Shown one piece after another: positions 7,901 to 17,135 of a stretch of DNA of 64,000 nt. How positions within the stretch are numbered: the stretch's first letter is position 1; every line of letters starts with the position of its first letter. This stretch comes from Chitinophaga deserti (GTDB taxonomy: Bacteria > Bacteroidota > Bacteroidia > Chitinophagales > Chitinophagaceae). A program made the position numbers and the translations under genes. The stretch spans positions 1-64,000 of the forward strand of contig NZ_QFFK01000004.1 in assembly GCF_003149455.1 (NCBI RefSeq), written 5' to 3'. The notes beneath the pieces are model-generated. The model ran no database searches and had not been told where the DNA came from. It was given only the letters and a program-made list of their open reading frames with translations.

Positions 7901-9450
7901 TTGTCTACCACATCTTTGAAAATCATATTGCATTTATCGGCAACGGTGTGGATGATTTCATCCATCTCCTGCGCTATTTTCTCTATACCTGCCAGCAGGG
8001 GGAGGTTAGCGGGATCGGTGAGGTTGTCTTTGTTGATAAGCCCTACAACACCCAGCATGGAGGCCACGGGGCGGCGGAGGCTGTGAGAGCTCATATGGGC
8101 TACTTTCTGCAGTTCTTCCACGTACACTTTTTTATCCTCGATATCTTCCATGGCGCCGATCATTCGGATGGGGGCGCCTTCATCGTTGTACATGATAAAA
8201 ACCCTGTCGAAGATGTGGCGGTACTTTCCATCGGCGCAAAGGAAGCGGTATTCTGCGGAGTAAGTATGCCGTTTTTCCTGTATGGCGATTGTAAGACCGG
8301 TAGTGATACGGGGAGCATCCTCGGGATGAACATGATGGAGCCACCAGTCTTCTGTTTCATCCGCTTTCCGGTATCCGAATAATGTAGTGAGGTTGTTGTT
8401 CCAGTGAATGGTGTTGGAAGAAATATCGTAGTCCCAGATAACGTTACTCGTGGCAAGCGTTACCATTTCGTAACGGTCGAGGGCTTTCTGCAGGCTGAGC
8501 TCCTGGTGTTTACGCTGGGTAATGTCCCGTGCAAAGCAGGAAACACCTACAATACGCTGTTGTTTGCGGATGGGGTGGAAGGTGATCTCCGAATAAGCGA
8601 GGCCCATTTCTTCGAGTTCCAGGGATTCTTCAATGGTAAGAACTTCTCCGAGCAGGCTGCGGTTATAATATTCGTTCCACCGGTTGATTTCCGCTTCGCT
8701 GTCGCCTTTTACCAACGGGCCGCCCACATGTACTTCCTGCCCTTTAAAGATCCGTATACCATCGCGGAAGGCGTTGTTGAAGGCGGTGTAATGCTTTTGA
8801 TCGTCTACCGCCCAGATGAGGTCGCTGGTACTGTTGATGATAGAATTCAGCAGCAGTTCCTGACGGGAGAGTGCTTCGTAGGCCAGGTGTTTATCCGTCA
8901 CGTCCGCGATACTGACGATCTCCACTTCGCGGCCTTTATAGTGTGTGCCGAAGGTGCGTATATCTACATAAAGCAGTCCGCCATCCTTTTTAAGGTGCTT
9001 CCAGGTGCCGAAATTCTGGAACCCGGTTGTGGTGAAGCGTGTGGCGTCGAGGACCTTCTGTACGTCTTCCTGCGGGCGTATCTGGAGGATGTTCATGGTC
9101 AGGAACTCTTCCAGTTTGTATCCGTAAAGGTGGATGGCTGCATCATTCACATCCACGAATTCCAGCGTTTTCTGGTCATAAATCCACATGGGCTGAGGGC
9201 TTTCCCTGAATACCCGCATATAGGCCATTTCAAGGGTGCGGATGGAGCGGCGGGACTTGGATAACAATAAAAATAGCAGGACCGAAGACAGGATGATGAA
9301 GAGGAAGCCTTTGGCATATTGTCCGCCCAGCATCAGCGACGGCGAATGCTCGGCGAGCCACTGCAGCAGGGAATCGGTTAAAAATATCCAAAGCACACCG
9401 GCTGCAAAGTAAATAAGCACCGTGCGGAGTGGCGACAGTAGGTAAGACAT
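7897..9450 (-). CDS. PAS-domain membrane protein with histidine-kinase-like dimerisation helix but no ATPase domain
   Basis: A 517-residue protein. Two N-terminal membrane helices (~8-28 and ~45-63) precede three PAS/PAC units (~75-190, ~200-315, ~320-440; e.g. FRESPQPMWIYDQ and DYDISSNTIHWNNNLTTLFG). The last ~70 residues resemble a HisKA dimerisation/H-box helix, HMSSHSLRRPVASMLGVVGL, but the protein ends before any HATPase_c domain: no N, G1 or G2 box follows. It therefore cannot be a self-sufficient kinase. It may be phosphorylated in trans, act as a sensor scaffold, or use the helix only for dimerisation. The stop is clean and no split ATPase gene lies downstream (the neighbour is convergent), so this looks like its normal form and not a frameshift. 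Confidence 0.85.
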   Translation of the reverse strand: MSYLLSPLRTVLIYFAAGVLWIFLTDSLLQWLAEHSPSLMLGGQYAKGFLFIILSSVLLFLLLSKSRRSIRTLEMAYMRVFRESPQPMWIYDQKTLEFVDVNDAAIHLYGYKLEEFLTMNILQIRPQEDVQKVLDATRFTTTGFQNFGTWKHLKKDGGLLYVDIRTFGTHYKGREVEIVSIADVTDKHLAYEALSRQELLLNSIINSTSDLIWAVDDQKHYTAFNNAFRDGIRIFKGQEVHVGGPLVKGDSEAEINRWNEYYNRSLLGEVLTIEESLELEEMGLAYSEITFHPIRKQQRIVGVSCFARDITQRKHQELSLQKALDRYEMVTLATSNVIWDYDISSNTIHWNNNLTTLFGYRKADETEDWWLHHVHPEDAPRITTGLTIAIQEKRHTYSAEYRFLCADGKYRHIFDRVFIMYNDEGAPIRMIGAMEDIEDKKVYVEELQKVAHMSSHSLRRPVASMLGVVGLINKDNLTDPANLPLLAGIEKIAQEMDEIIHTVADKCNMIFKDVVDK

Positions 9451-9548
9451 AGAAAACAGCTGTTTATCGGGCCATGATTCTCCGGAAATTTACAGAAAAT
9501 TTAGGCTACATGGCCGTATTGTAACTGTTTGCCACAAAATGAATGCCG

Positions 9549-10202
9549 TTAGTTCAGGGAATGGTCGATTTCGAGGACGCCTGAAAAGAGCGGTTTCTCT
9601 TCGCCGGGCAGGTATGCCCTCACTCTTACCGGCACATATGCCGCGATCTTTCTGAAAATATCATCTCTTTCCAGGGAATGGCATTCCAGCTGAGGATATG
9701 GGGCATTCCGGTCGAGCTTCAGGCGGATGGGCAGCGTATGTAAGCCCGATACGATGATGCCGCGCCATGCATTTAACTCATTATCCGGCTTCAGGGTAAC
9801 ATGCCGGCCGCGGAGCGACTGGCGGGGGAGGAACCGGGGAGACGATGGTACTTTAATCAGCAACACCGCTGCCGTCATGGAAAAGTAATACAACAGCAGC
9901 GTGAAGAAAACCTGGCTGTTGTTATGCATGACAACTGACAAAGGTACCAGTCCCATCACGGCACAGAGCAATATCATGGCTTTACGCTGGTATATGCTGA
10001 TACTGGTACTGTACAGCCTGAGCGCGCAGAAGCCGGCGAATAATGCTGCTGGAATGGGATAGAGCGGGATGTACTTGCAGTTTGCCATCGCATCTGATGC
10101 ACGACCGTCCGTCATGGCTATCAGATAATAACTAACGAAAACAAATGGGGGCAGCGCGGCAATAAGCCAAAGTTTCAGGGTGTACCAAAGGATTGTTTTC
10201 AT
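9549..10202 (-). CDS. Hypothetical membrane protein, four predicted helices plus soluble tail
   Basis: A 217-residue protein of unrecognised family. Four hydrophobic segments occupy about residues 8-30, 46-64, 74-92 and 97-116. A charged, probably cytosolic or periplasmic tail of ~95 residues follows (LPRQSLRGRHVTLKPDNEL onward), ending in a beta-rich stretch (RVRAYLPGEEKPLFSGVLEI). It lies 98 bp upstream of the PAS gene on the same strand and is divergent from the amidase gene. No motif suggests an enzymatic function. Confidence 0.7.
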   Translation of the reverse strand: MKTILWYTLKLWLIAALPPFVFVSYYLIAMTDGRASDAMANCKYIPLYPIPAALFAGFCALRLYSTSISIYQRKAMILLCAVMGLVPLSVVMHNNSQVFFTLLLYYFSMTAAVLLIKVPSSPRFLPRQSLRGRHVTLKPDNELNAWRGIIVSGLHTLPIRLKLDRNAPYPQLECHSLERDDIFRKIAAYVPVRVRAYLPGEEKPLFSGVLEIDHSLN

Positions 10203-10295
10203 ATCGGGTCCAAAGAACGGAAATAATCCCTAACCGGACAATACCCGATGCTGAGTATACCCGTTATGGTAAGTTAAATTTCCGTAGATTTAGGT

Positions 10296-11117
10296 ATGTG
10301 GAAGAAATTGCTCATCCTGACAGCTGTTGTATCCGCGGGCGCATGCTCGCCACAACCGTACAAGGCAACGAACAAAGTTTACCGCGCCGAAGCCAAAAAG
10401 TGGTCGGGCGTCGTGAAAGCCCAGCCGGAAAATATTCCCATATCTGCCGTAGCCAATCCCGCATGGGCAGGTACTGTCAACTTCAACCTGCGTAAACCTA
10501 ACTACGTCATCATTCATCATACCGCGCAAAATTCCTGTGAGCAAACACTGCGTACCTTTACGCTGGAGCGCACCCAGGTAAGTGCACATTATGTTATCTG
10601 CCGCAACGGTACCGTTCATCATATGCTCAACGATTACCTGCGTGCATGGCATGGCGGTATTTCCAAATGGGGCAGCATCACGGATATCAATTCCTCCTCC
10701 ATCGGTATAGAGCTGGATAATAACGGATTTGAACCGTTCGACAGCCTGCAGATCCGCAGCCTGCTCGTGGTGCTCGATACGCTGAAAAGCCGGTATAATA
10801 TCCCAGCCATCAACTTCATCGGTCATGGTGATATTGCTCCCCGGCGAAAGAATGATCCCAGTGTGAAATTTCCCTGGAATCAGCTGGCGGAGAAAGGTTT
10901 CGGCCTCTGGTATGGAGATACGGCACGCGTTACAGTGCCTGATAATTTCAATCACCTGCAGGCGCTCCGTATCATCGGTTACGATCTGCAGGATACGACC
11001 GCCGCCATTCAGGCCTTTAAGCGGCACTTCGTTCCGGGAGATTCGCTGGGTGCTCCGGCTTCCCTTAATGATGGCTCGCGGAAGATTCTGCTGAGCGTTA
11101 TGCAAAAGGCGTTATAA
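10296..11117 (+). CDS. N-acetylmuramoyl-L-alanine amidase (Amidase_2 fold) lipoprotein
   Basis: A 273-residue protein with an N-terminal lipobox (VSAGACS, Cys ~17), so it is probably membrane-anchored in the periplasm. The Amidase_2/PGRP zinc site is visible: VIIHHTAQN (His ~74-75), a second ligand in FIGHGDIAP (His ~177) and Asp ~187 in KNDPSVKFPW, giving the expected His-His-Asp set. It should cleave the amide bond between N-acetylmuramic acid and L-alanine, as in AmpD-type wall recycling or remodelling. A ~70-residue C-terminal extension (LQALRIIGYDLQDTTAAIQA) resembles a peptidoglycan-binding helical module. A terminator follows. The start at 10296 sits just after a weak -7-like TAGATTTA. 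Confidence 0.9.
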   Translation: MWKKLLILTAVVSAGACSPQPYKATNKVYRAEAKKWSGVVKAQPENIPISAVANPAWAGTVNFNLRKPNYVIIHHTAQNSCEQTLRTFTLERTQVSAHYVICRNGTVHHMLNDYLRAWHGGISKWGSITDINSSSIGIELDNNGFEPFDSLQIRSLLVVLDTLKSRYNIPAINFIGHGDIAPRRKNDPSVKFPWNQLAEKGFGLWYGDTARVTVPDNFNHLQALRIIGYDLQDTTAAIQAFKRHFVPGDSLGAPASLNDGSRKILLSVMQKAL

Positions 11118-11146
11118 CCGCTACTTACTAACCCACTTATAATAGA

Positions 11147-11178
11147 AAAGCGGAGCGAGAGCGCTCCGCTTTTTCTTT
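11147..11178. terminator. Bidirectional terminator between amidase and SusD genes
   Basis: AAGCGGAGCG and its complement CGCTCCGCTT form a strong hairpin, with a T-run on the plus side and an A-run on the minus side. It can end both convergent transcripts, the amidase and the SusCD operon. Confidence 0.8.
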
Positions 11179-11205
11179 TTTCCACGTTACTCACGTACTA
11201 TATGA

Positions 11206-12786
11206 TTAATAGAACGGATTCTGTTCAAGGTTGGGATTCAGTTCCCGCTCTCCTGTTGGAATGGGCCACCAGTAATCCCTGGTTTTATCGAACTTCCGCT
11301 TTTCTTTAAAGGAGCCGTTATGTGTTTTTACATCTGCATTCAACACGGTTTCAGCGGTCATCCAGCGGCGGATGTCGTTATAATAAGTGGCTTCTCCTGC
11401 CAGTTCGATTCTTCTTTCTCGACGGATCACTTCCCGCATATCCGCCTGGCCAAGGCCTGGGGTGATGAAAGGCATATTCACCCGTTTACGGATACTGTCA
11501 AGGGCAGCATATACGGTGTTGTCGGGACCGGTTGATTCGTTACGCGCTTCTGCGTACATCAGCATAACATCTGCCAGGCGGAGTACTATGAAGTTGGTGA
11601 CGGACTGGCCGCCTACCAGCGAGGCTTTATCTGTAGGAGGTGTTTCACGATCGTAAATGCTGAATTTCTTCATTCCAAAACCGGTAATGGCAAAACGCTT
11701 TTCATCGATCACCGCACCCATGTACGTATCACCCGGGAAGGTGAGGGTTGCGTAAAGGCGAGGGTCCCGGTTGAGGTATGGCTTGGCAGGGTTGAAGCCG
11801 GAACCGGCATCGGTGATCTGCAGGCCGTTGCTCATCGGGTAAGCGTTTACCAGATCGAGCGTAGGCGCATTTGTATTATACTGCCGGCAAATCAGATCGA
11901 AAGAACTGCCCTGGTTAGGGAACATATACTGTACGTCGAAAATAACTTCGCTGTTGTTCTCATTTTCGGGAAGAAACAGGGAGCGGTAATCCGGATAGAG
12001 CTTGTATCCTGCAGCGGCCGCCTGATCCAGTACGGCTTTGGCAGCCAGCTCAGCGTCTTTCCACTTCTGGATATCATTCGTTTTGTTGATCAGCGGGCTT
12101 GCTTCAAAAAGCAGCACACGGGCTTTTAATGCCAGCGCTGCTCCTTTGGTTACGCGGCCTTTATCCGTGATGATAGCGTAGCTGTTGGGCAGATTAGCTG
12201 CTGCGCTGTCGAGATCTTTCAGGATCTGTGTTACTACCTGGGCACGGGGAGTGCGGGGCAGCTTTTCCTGGGCATCTTCATTGGGAGGGTCCAGGATGAG
12301 GGGGGCATCGCCGTAATATGTGGTGAGCAGATTGTAATAAAGGGCACGGAGGAAGTAAGTTTCGCCTTTCATGCGCTTAATGCCTGCTGCGGTCATACCC
12401 GGTACGCCGTCCACTTTGGCAAGCAGGGTATTGCACCGCCCGATGCCGCCATAGGCATCCGACCAGCGGGAAACGATGATCCCGGAAGTGGAAGCGCCAT
12501 GATCACCACGGGCGATAGTGCCGAAGTTGATCGTATTCCCATACTGGTTCGGTGTCATACACTCTTCCCAGAGCGCGGTGGCGTTGTTGGAGCCTTTGCC
12601 GCCATAAACCCCATCGTTACGCAATACCGAATAGCAGCTGTTCAGCCAGGCACTTGCAGCTTCGGGCGTTTGCCAGAAGGTAGCTTCCTCATATCGGTCG
12701 TTGGGTGTGGTGTTCAGCAGGTCTTTGTTGCAGCTGGTGGATATCATGAGCAGCATGCCGCCTGCGATGGTCCAAATCTTTTGCAT
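11206..12786 (-). CDS. SusD/RagB-family outer-membrane lipoprotein (pair 1)
   Basis: A 526-residue surface lipoprotein. The signal ends in a lipobox ISTSCNK (Cys ~19). SusD hallmarks are visible: the N-terminal NTTPNDRYEEATFWQ, helical TPR-like segments with RALYYNLLTTYYGDAPLIL and RADVMLMYAEARNE-type phrases (LRLADVMLMYAEA), and the C-terminal IRRERRIELAGE followed by YYNDIRRW. SusD proteins cap the SusC channel and bind the glycan or other ligand at the cell surface. The gene follows susC by 18 bp and ends before the bidirectional terminator. No glycoside hydrolase lies in the same operon, so the substrate cannot be inferred. Confidence 0.93.
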   Translation of the reverse strand: MQKIWTIAGGMLLMISTSCNKDLLNTTPNDRYEEATFWQTPEAASAWLNSCYSVLRNDGVYGGKGSNNATALWEECMTPNQYGNTINFGTIARGDHGASTSGIIVSRWSDAYGGIGRCNTLLAKVDGVPGMTAAGIKRMKGETYFLRALYYNLLTTYYGDAPLILDPPNEDAQEKLPRTPRAQVVTQILKDLDSAAANLPNSYAIITDKGRVTKGAALALKARVLLFEASPLINKTNDIQKWKDAELAAKAVLDQAAAAGYKLYPDYRSLFLPENENNSEVIFDVQYMFPNQGSSFDLICRQYNTNAPTLDLVNAYPMSNGLQITDAGSGFNPAKPYLNRDPRLYATLTFPGDTYMGAVIDEKRFAITGFGMKKFSIYDRETPPTDKASLVGGQSVTNFIVLRLADVMLMYAEARNESTGPDNTVYAALDSIRKRVNMPFITPGLGQADMREVIRRERRIELAGEATYYNDIRRWMTAETVLNADVKTHNGSFKEKRKFDKTRDYWWPIPTGERELNPNLEQNPFY

Positions 12787-12804
12787 ATGATCGGTTTGAT
12801 TGGA

Positions 12805-15800
12805 TTAAAAAGTAACGTTTAAGCCCGCCGTGAATGTTTTCAGCATCGGGTATGTGTACAGATCGTTGCGGTTCGTAAGCGATTCCGGATCCATGTCTTT
12901 ATACTTGCTGATAGTCAGCAGGTTTTCCGCGTTGGCGTAGATAGACAGTTTGCTGATCCGGATCCTTTCCAGCAGCGATTGCGGGATAGCGTACATAAGC
13001 TGCAGGTTTTTCAGACGCAGATAATCCCCACTACGCAGCCAGAAGTCAGACATCTCGGTGAAGTTCGACTGATCGCCGGGAGTCAGCAATGGAAGGCGTG
13101 CGTTACGGTTGCTTTCCGACCAGGTGTCGCGCGTCCATTCCCAGGTGGCATTGGCTCCGTTGTTGAAAGGCACTGCCAGGTTAGCCCTGGGGTAAACCTT
13201 GATGCCGGATACGCCCTGCCATGCTGAAGTGAGGCTGATGCCTTTGTATTCTACATTGAGACCGAAGCCGTAAGTATACTTCGGCATAATAGAGGAAGCA
13301 TTCATGATTACACGGTCGTCGCCATTAATGATTTTATCTCCATTAGCGTTTTTATACCGGATAAAGCCGGGGCGTGGGTTGCCCGCCTGCCTTACGTGAT
13401 TCGTGATTTCTTCCTGCGACTGGAAGTAACCGTCAGACTGAAGCAGGTACCAGGAGTTGAGCGGGTAGCCTTCTTTAATAATGGTGCCGCCGCTGTAAAT
13501 CACTTCACCGTCGAGGTCAACTACTTTGTTCTTGTTGTAAGACATGTTGCCCCATACGCCATAGTTCACCTGGCGGATGTTGTTTTTGTATTGCAATGTT
13601 ACTTCATACCCGGTGTTGTCAACTGTTCCCACATTACGCTGGGGGCCTGTTAAATTACCCACCTGTGCAGGGAAGTTCACGGCGCGGAGGATACCGTCGG
13701 TACGTTTCTTATACACATCTACCGTTACCGCAAGCCTGTTTTTCCAGAGGTTCATATCAACACCGCCGTTGTAGGTAGTGGTGGTTTCCCAGCTGATAGA
13801 CGGGTCGGAAATAGATTTTACAGCTGCCCCGGGAACGATGTTGCCGCCGAAGCTGTAGTCTTCCCGTACCTGAACAGAGGTGTTGTAGCTGTAGAGGCTC
13901 ACTGCCTGGTTGCCCAGCTGGCCAATGGAGGCACGGAGCTTCAGCTGGTCGATGAACTTAGACTGGAAGAAGCTTTCACGGTCGATGCGCCAGCCTGCGG
14001 ATGCGGCAGGGAAGTAGCCCCAGCGTTTGTTGGGTGCGAAGCGGCTCGAACCGTCTGCACGCATGGTGAATTCAAAGAGGTACTTGTTGTCATACTCATA
14101 ACCTGCACGGCCGAAGTAAGACATCAGCACATCGCGGGTGGTGTTACCTCCGGTTGAGTTCCAGATAAGACCGGCATCAAGAGCGCTGAGGCGGCCATCG
14201 ATATAACCTGTCATCGTTGCATCGAACTGGTCTTTATCGAAGTTGTCGTATGCAGAACCGATCATGGCAGTCACATTATGTTTGCCATTAAAGGTTTTAC
14301 CCCAGTCGAGCGTATTGTAGAAGTGAATTGCCAGATCGTTTTCGTCGGTTTTCCCGTAGCGGGGCGCCGTAGCCGGACTGTTCCAGTTTGTGGCAGCGCC
14401 GGTTTTAGGGTTAAAGGTTTGCAGGCGGGGCGTGTTGGTGGTAAGCAGGCCGTCGTATTTATCGACACCGAATTTAATGTTGTATTTGATGTCGAATGGC
14501 AGCTGGTATTCGGCGAACACGGTAGCGAGGAAGCGTTGCACGAGCTTGGTGCTTGTGGCGCCATATGCAAACAGGCGCGGGTGCTCCCAGTTGTTGCGGC
14601 CTTCCGTACGCATCCAGGAGTTGCCGTAACGGCCGTCTTTCAGCGTATCGGTGAGGATGGGCAGCGTGCGGCTCATGGCTTCCCAGAAGGTATTGTAAGT
14701 GGGCTGGGTGTACTGGCGGTAGTAACCGTCGAGCGTAATCCCGGCTTTTAAACGCTTGGATACATTCATGGAAGCATTCAGGCCGAGGGAGTAGTTTTTT
14801 GCATGGTTGGCAGGGCCGAACATAATACCGTCACGATCCAGGAAACCAAGCGACAGGCGGTATTGATACTTTTCTGCGCTCCCGGATATGCTGAGGTCAT
14901 GTTTCTGGATAGACCCATTGTCCAGTGCAATCTTATACCAATCGTTGGCCGGATAAGTGAAAGGATCACTGGCCATGTTTTCTTCATACTCCTTGAGCTG
15001 AGCGTCGGTATATTCTACAGCCTTACCGATGTTTTTAAGCGCCTGGTTTTTGGTGCGCATATACACAAGCGGGTCATTAATTGCATCGGGGAGGTAAGTG
15101 GCTTTGTGCATACCGCGATAGTAGCTGTAGTTCACTTTCGAAGCACCTTTCCCCTTTTTGGTGGTAACAAGGATAACCCCATTGGCGCCGCGTGACCCAT
15201 AGATAGCAGCTGCTGCATCTTTCAATACGGAGATAGACTCGATATCGTTGGGGTTGAGCTCGTCCATGGAATACTCGATCCCGTCTACCAGCACCAGCGG
15301 GTTGTTGTTGTTGAGGGTACCTACGCCACGGATGCGGATGGTGGAGCGGTCTACCCCCGGCTGGGAGTTGGAAAGGTTCACGAAGAGGCCGGGAGTCCCG
15401 GAAAGGGCGTTGGATACGTTGGTAACGGGCCTGTTTTCGAGCTGGGCGGCGTCTACCATGGCGATGGCCCCGGTAAGTGTGGCTTTTTTCTTGGTGCCGT
15501 AACCTACTACTACGGTTTCATTGAGTTTCTGCACGTCTTCCTGCAGCTGGATGCTGAGGTCGGTGGCTTTGGTTACTTTCACTTCCGTAGGCAGGTAGCC
15601 TATAAAGGAGAGCTTCAGAACGGCGCCAACGGGGGCGCTGATCTTGAATTGTCCGTGCTGGTCCGTGGCGGTTCCTTTGGAGGTACCCTGTATCTGGACG
15701 CTGACGCCCATAAGCGGTACTCCTTCGGCCGCGGAGGTTACTTTCCCGGAAACGGGAACGTCCTGCGCGTGGAGCTGGAGGGATGCAAGGCAGAAGATCC

Positions 15801-15858
15801 CGAAAGCGGCGGCGCGGAGCCGGCGCATGAAGGATGGCTTGGCAAGCTTCATATTCAT
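12805..15858 (-). CDS. SusC/RagA-family TonB-dependent outer-membrane transporter (pair 1)
   Basis: A 1017-residue protein with a signal peptide ending in LQLHAQ. It has a CarboxypepD_reg-like N-terminal domain (VSGKVTSAAEGVPLMGVSV), a TonB-contact region (ETVVVGYGTKKKATLTGA), a plug with LVDGIEYSMDELNPNDIESI and SVLKDAAAAIYGSRGANGVI, and a ~750-residue beta-barrel ending in a C-terminal aromatic strand (LNVTF). It imports glycan or peptide fragments together with its SusD partner, driven by TonB. There is no STN domain, so direct anti-sigma signalling is unlikely. It has a ~170-nt leader with a GC hairpin and a promoter match at 16026-16055. It is divergent from a DeoR regulator that may control it. 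Confidence 0.95.
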   Translation of the reverse strand: MNMKLAKPSFMRRLRAAAFGIFCLASLQLHAQDVPVSGKVTSAAEGVPLMGVSVQIQGTSKGTATDQHGQFKISAPVGAVLKLSFIGYLPTEVKVTKATDLSIQLQEDVQKLNETVVVGYGTKKKATLTGAIAMVDAAQLENRPVTNVSNALSGTPGLFVNLSNSQPGVDRSTIRIRGVGTLNNNNPLVLVDGIEYSMDELNPNDIESISVLKDAAAAIYGSRGANGVILVTTKKGKGASKVNYSYYRGMHKATYLPDAINDPLVYMRTKNQALKNIGKAVEYTDAQLKEYEENMASDPFTYPANDWYKIALDNGSIQKHDLSISGSAEKYQYRLSLGFLDRDGIMFGPANHAKNYSLGLNASMNVSKRLKAGITLDGYYRQYTQPTYNTFWEAMSRTLPILTDTLKDGRYGNSWMRTEGRNNWEHPRLFAYGATSTKLVQRFLATVFAEYQLPFDIKYNIKFGVDKYDGLLTTNTPRLQTFNPKTGAATNWNSPATAPRYGKTDENDLAIHFYNTLDWGKTFNGKHNVTAMIGSAYDNFDKDQFDATMTGYIDGRLSALDAGLIWNSTGGNTTRDVLMSYFGRAGYEYDNKYLFEFTMRADGSSRFAPNKRWGYFPAASAGWRIDRESFFQSKFIDQLKLRASIGQLGNQAVSLYSYNTSVQVREDYSFGGNIVPGAAVKSISDPSISWETTTTYNGGVDMNLWKNRLAVTVDVYKKRTDGILRAVNFPAQVGNLTGPQRNVGTVDNTGYEVTLQYKNNIRQVNYGVWGNMSYNKNKVVDLDGEVIYSGGTIIKEGYPLNSWYLLQSDGYFQSQEEITNHVRQAGNPRPGFIRYKNANGDKIINGDDRVIMNASSIMPKYTYGFGLNVEYKGISLTSAWQGVSGIKVYPRANLAVPFNNGANATWEWTRDTWSESNRNARLPLLTPGDQSNFTEMSDFWLRSGDYLRLKNLQLMYAIPQSLLERIRISKLSIYANAENLLTISKYKDMDPESLTNRNDLYTYPMLKTFTAGLNVTF

Positions 15859-15915
15859 TGATTTTTAACGTGTTTGAATAGTGATCAGATCTGGTTGATG
15901 ATAAGAAGGAATAAA

Positions 15916-15933
15916 CCGGGGCGGGCGCCCCGG
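15916..15933 (-). promoter_or_regulatory. GC-rich hairpin in the susC leader
   Basis: CCGGGGCG (15916-15923) and CGCCCCGG (15926-15933) are perfect complements separated by two bases. In the minus-strand transcript this would be a very stable stem ~60 nt before the susC start. There is no T-run, so it is not a simple terminator. Its role (RNA stability, translation control or protein binding) is unknown. Confidence 0.5.
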
Positions 15934-16025
15934 CCTTGGATGCGTGGTACAGTCATTGTTTCCGTTTATAGTATCAGTATTATATTATATAACGATTTCG
16001 CCTTTTATGTTCTTTCGTTTCGTTC

Positions 16026-16055
16026 CAAAACTAATAAAAATATAACAAAAGCAAA
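16026..16055 (-). promoter_or_regulatory. Promoter for the susC/susD pair 1 operon
   Basis: On the minus strand TTTGC (16055-16051) and TAGTTTTG (16033-16026) match the Bacteroidota -33 and -7 elements with a 17-base gap, slightly shorter than usual. The start site would fall ~160 bases before the susC ATG at 15858. Confidence 0.55.
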
Positions 16056-16329
16056 GTATTCGAAACTTTTTTGCAGGATTGGCCGTCTGCCGGGAGGAGG
16101 AGCCGCCCCGCCGCCAGGAAAATTTCCCGGGAAAATGTTGTTTATTGAAACAGATGGAATTATCTATGTGCAGGAATTGATAAGCTGTCAGGCCAGTCTG
16201 TTCAATTGAACGGAATTTGGAAAAACTGCCGTATTTTGGAGGATCACCAAACAGACTATCGGTAGAAAAAGATTGATATTCAATATACCGTTATGGTAAG
16301 TTCTACGTTTAACCGAAATAAAATACCCA

Positions 16330-17100
16330 ATGTCAATGATCAATATCGCGGAGCGTCACAAATTCATTCTGAGCAGATTGTATGAAAAAGGATATGTTAA
16401 TGTAGTGGAGTTATGTAAGGAGCTGGATGTTTCAGGTGTAACAATTCGAAAGGATCTGAAGCTGCTGGAAGATAAATCACTCCTGTACCGTTCTCACGGT
16501 GGCGCCACTATCCAGAACCCATATACGAACGACAAGCCTGTCAATGAAAAAGAAAAGATCCGCCGCGAGGAGAAGCACAGCATCGGTAAGCTGGCCGCTT
16601 CGCTCATTGTTCCGGGCGATGCCATCATCATCGCTTCCGGTACCACCGTGCTGGCACTTGCCAAGCAGCTCCAGCCCCGTGGTCCTCTTATGATTATTAC
16701 ATCGGCACTGAACGTAGCACTGGAACTCAATCGTTACCATGAAATAGAAGTAGTGCAGCTGGGCGGCGTTATCCGGAATAATTCCTCTTCCGTTGCCGGC
16801 CCCTATGCCGAAAAGATCCTGGAAGATTTCTCCTGCTCCAAACTCTTCCTGGGGGTAGATGGTATTGATGTGGAATTCGGGCTCACCACCACCAGCATCG
16901 CAGAAGCACATCTGAACCAGCAAATGATCCGTGCAGCGCAGAAAACCATTGTATTGGCCGATTCCTCCAAATTCGGGAAGCGCGGCTTCGGACGCATCTG
17001 CCGCCTCGAAGAAGTAGACCAGATCATCACCGATAAAGGCATCTCCGAACACATGGTGAAATTGCTGGAGGATATGGGAATTGAAGTGGTAATTGTATAA
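16330..17100 (+). CDS. DeoR/GlpR-family transcriptional regulator
   Basis: A 256-residue protein. The N-terminal winged HTH is typical (ERHKFILSRLYEKGYVNVVE, then LDVSGVTIRKDLKLLEDKSL and YRSHGGA). The C-terminal DeoRC sugar-phosphate sensor has IASGTTVLALAKQL, QLGGVIRN, KLFLGVDGID and VLADSSKFGKRGF. Members of the family usually repress sugar catabolism genes and release DNA on binding a phosphorylated sugar. It is divergent from susC pair 1, so control of that transporter is plausible. Downstream, 35 bp away, begin the four small membrane-protein genes, which might be in the same transcript. Confidence 0.93.
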   Translation: MSMINIAERHKFILSRLYEKGYVNVVELCKELDVSGVTIRKDLKLLEDKSLLYRSHGGATIQNPYTNDKPVNEKEKIRREEKHSIGKLAASLIVPGDAIIIASGTTVLALAKQLQPRGPLMIITSALNVALELNRYHEIEVVQLGGVIRNNSSSVAGPYAEKILEDFSCSKLFLGVDGIDVEFGLTTTSIAEAHLNQQMIRAAQKTIVLADSSKFGKRGFGRICRLEEVDQIITDKGISEHMVKLLEDMGIEVVIV

Positions 17101-17135
17101 TTTTCCGGCTATATATACACCCTTATACCGAACCT

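Larger units (their letters stand above)
15859..16329. other. Intergenic regulatory region between susC and the DeoR gene
   Basis: No gene is supported here. A plus-strand open frame at 15874-16209 lacks any recognisable protein character. The region holds the susC promoter match, a GC-rich hairpin in the susC leader, a 12-bp palindrome GTTCAATTGAAC at 16200-16211 and a near-match -7 box TACGTTTA at 16304-16311, 18 bases before the DeoR start. Confidence 0.7.

Noticed and set aside
15874..16209. Plus-strand open frame of 111 codons between susC and the DeoR gene
   Set aside because: Low-complexity, AT-rich non-coding composition that covers the susC promoter; no protein-like features.
10261..16299. 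A 15-base string CCGTTATGGTAAGTT shared before the amidase and DeoR genes
   Set aside because: A few chance 15-base matches are expected in a window of this size, and the surrounding bases do not align.
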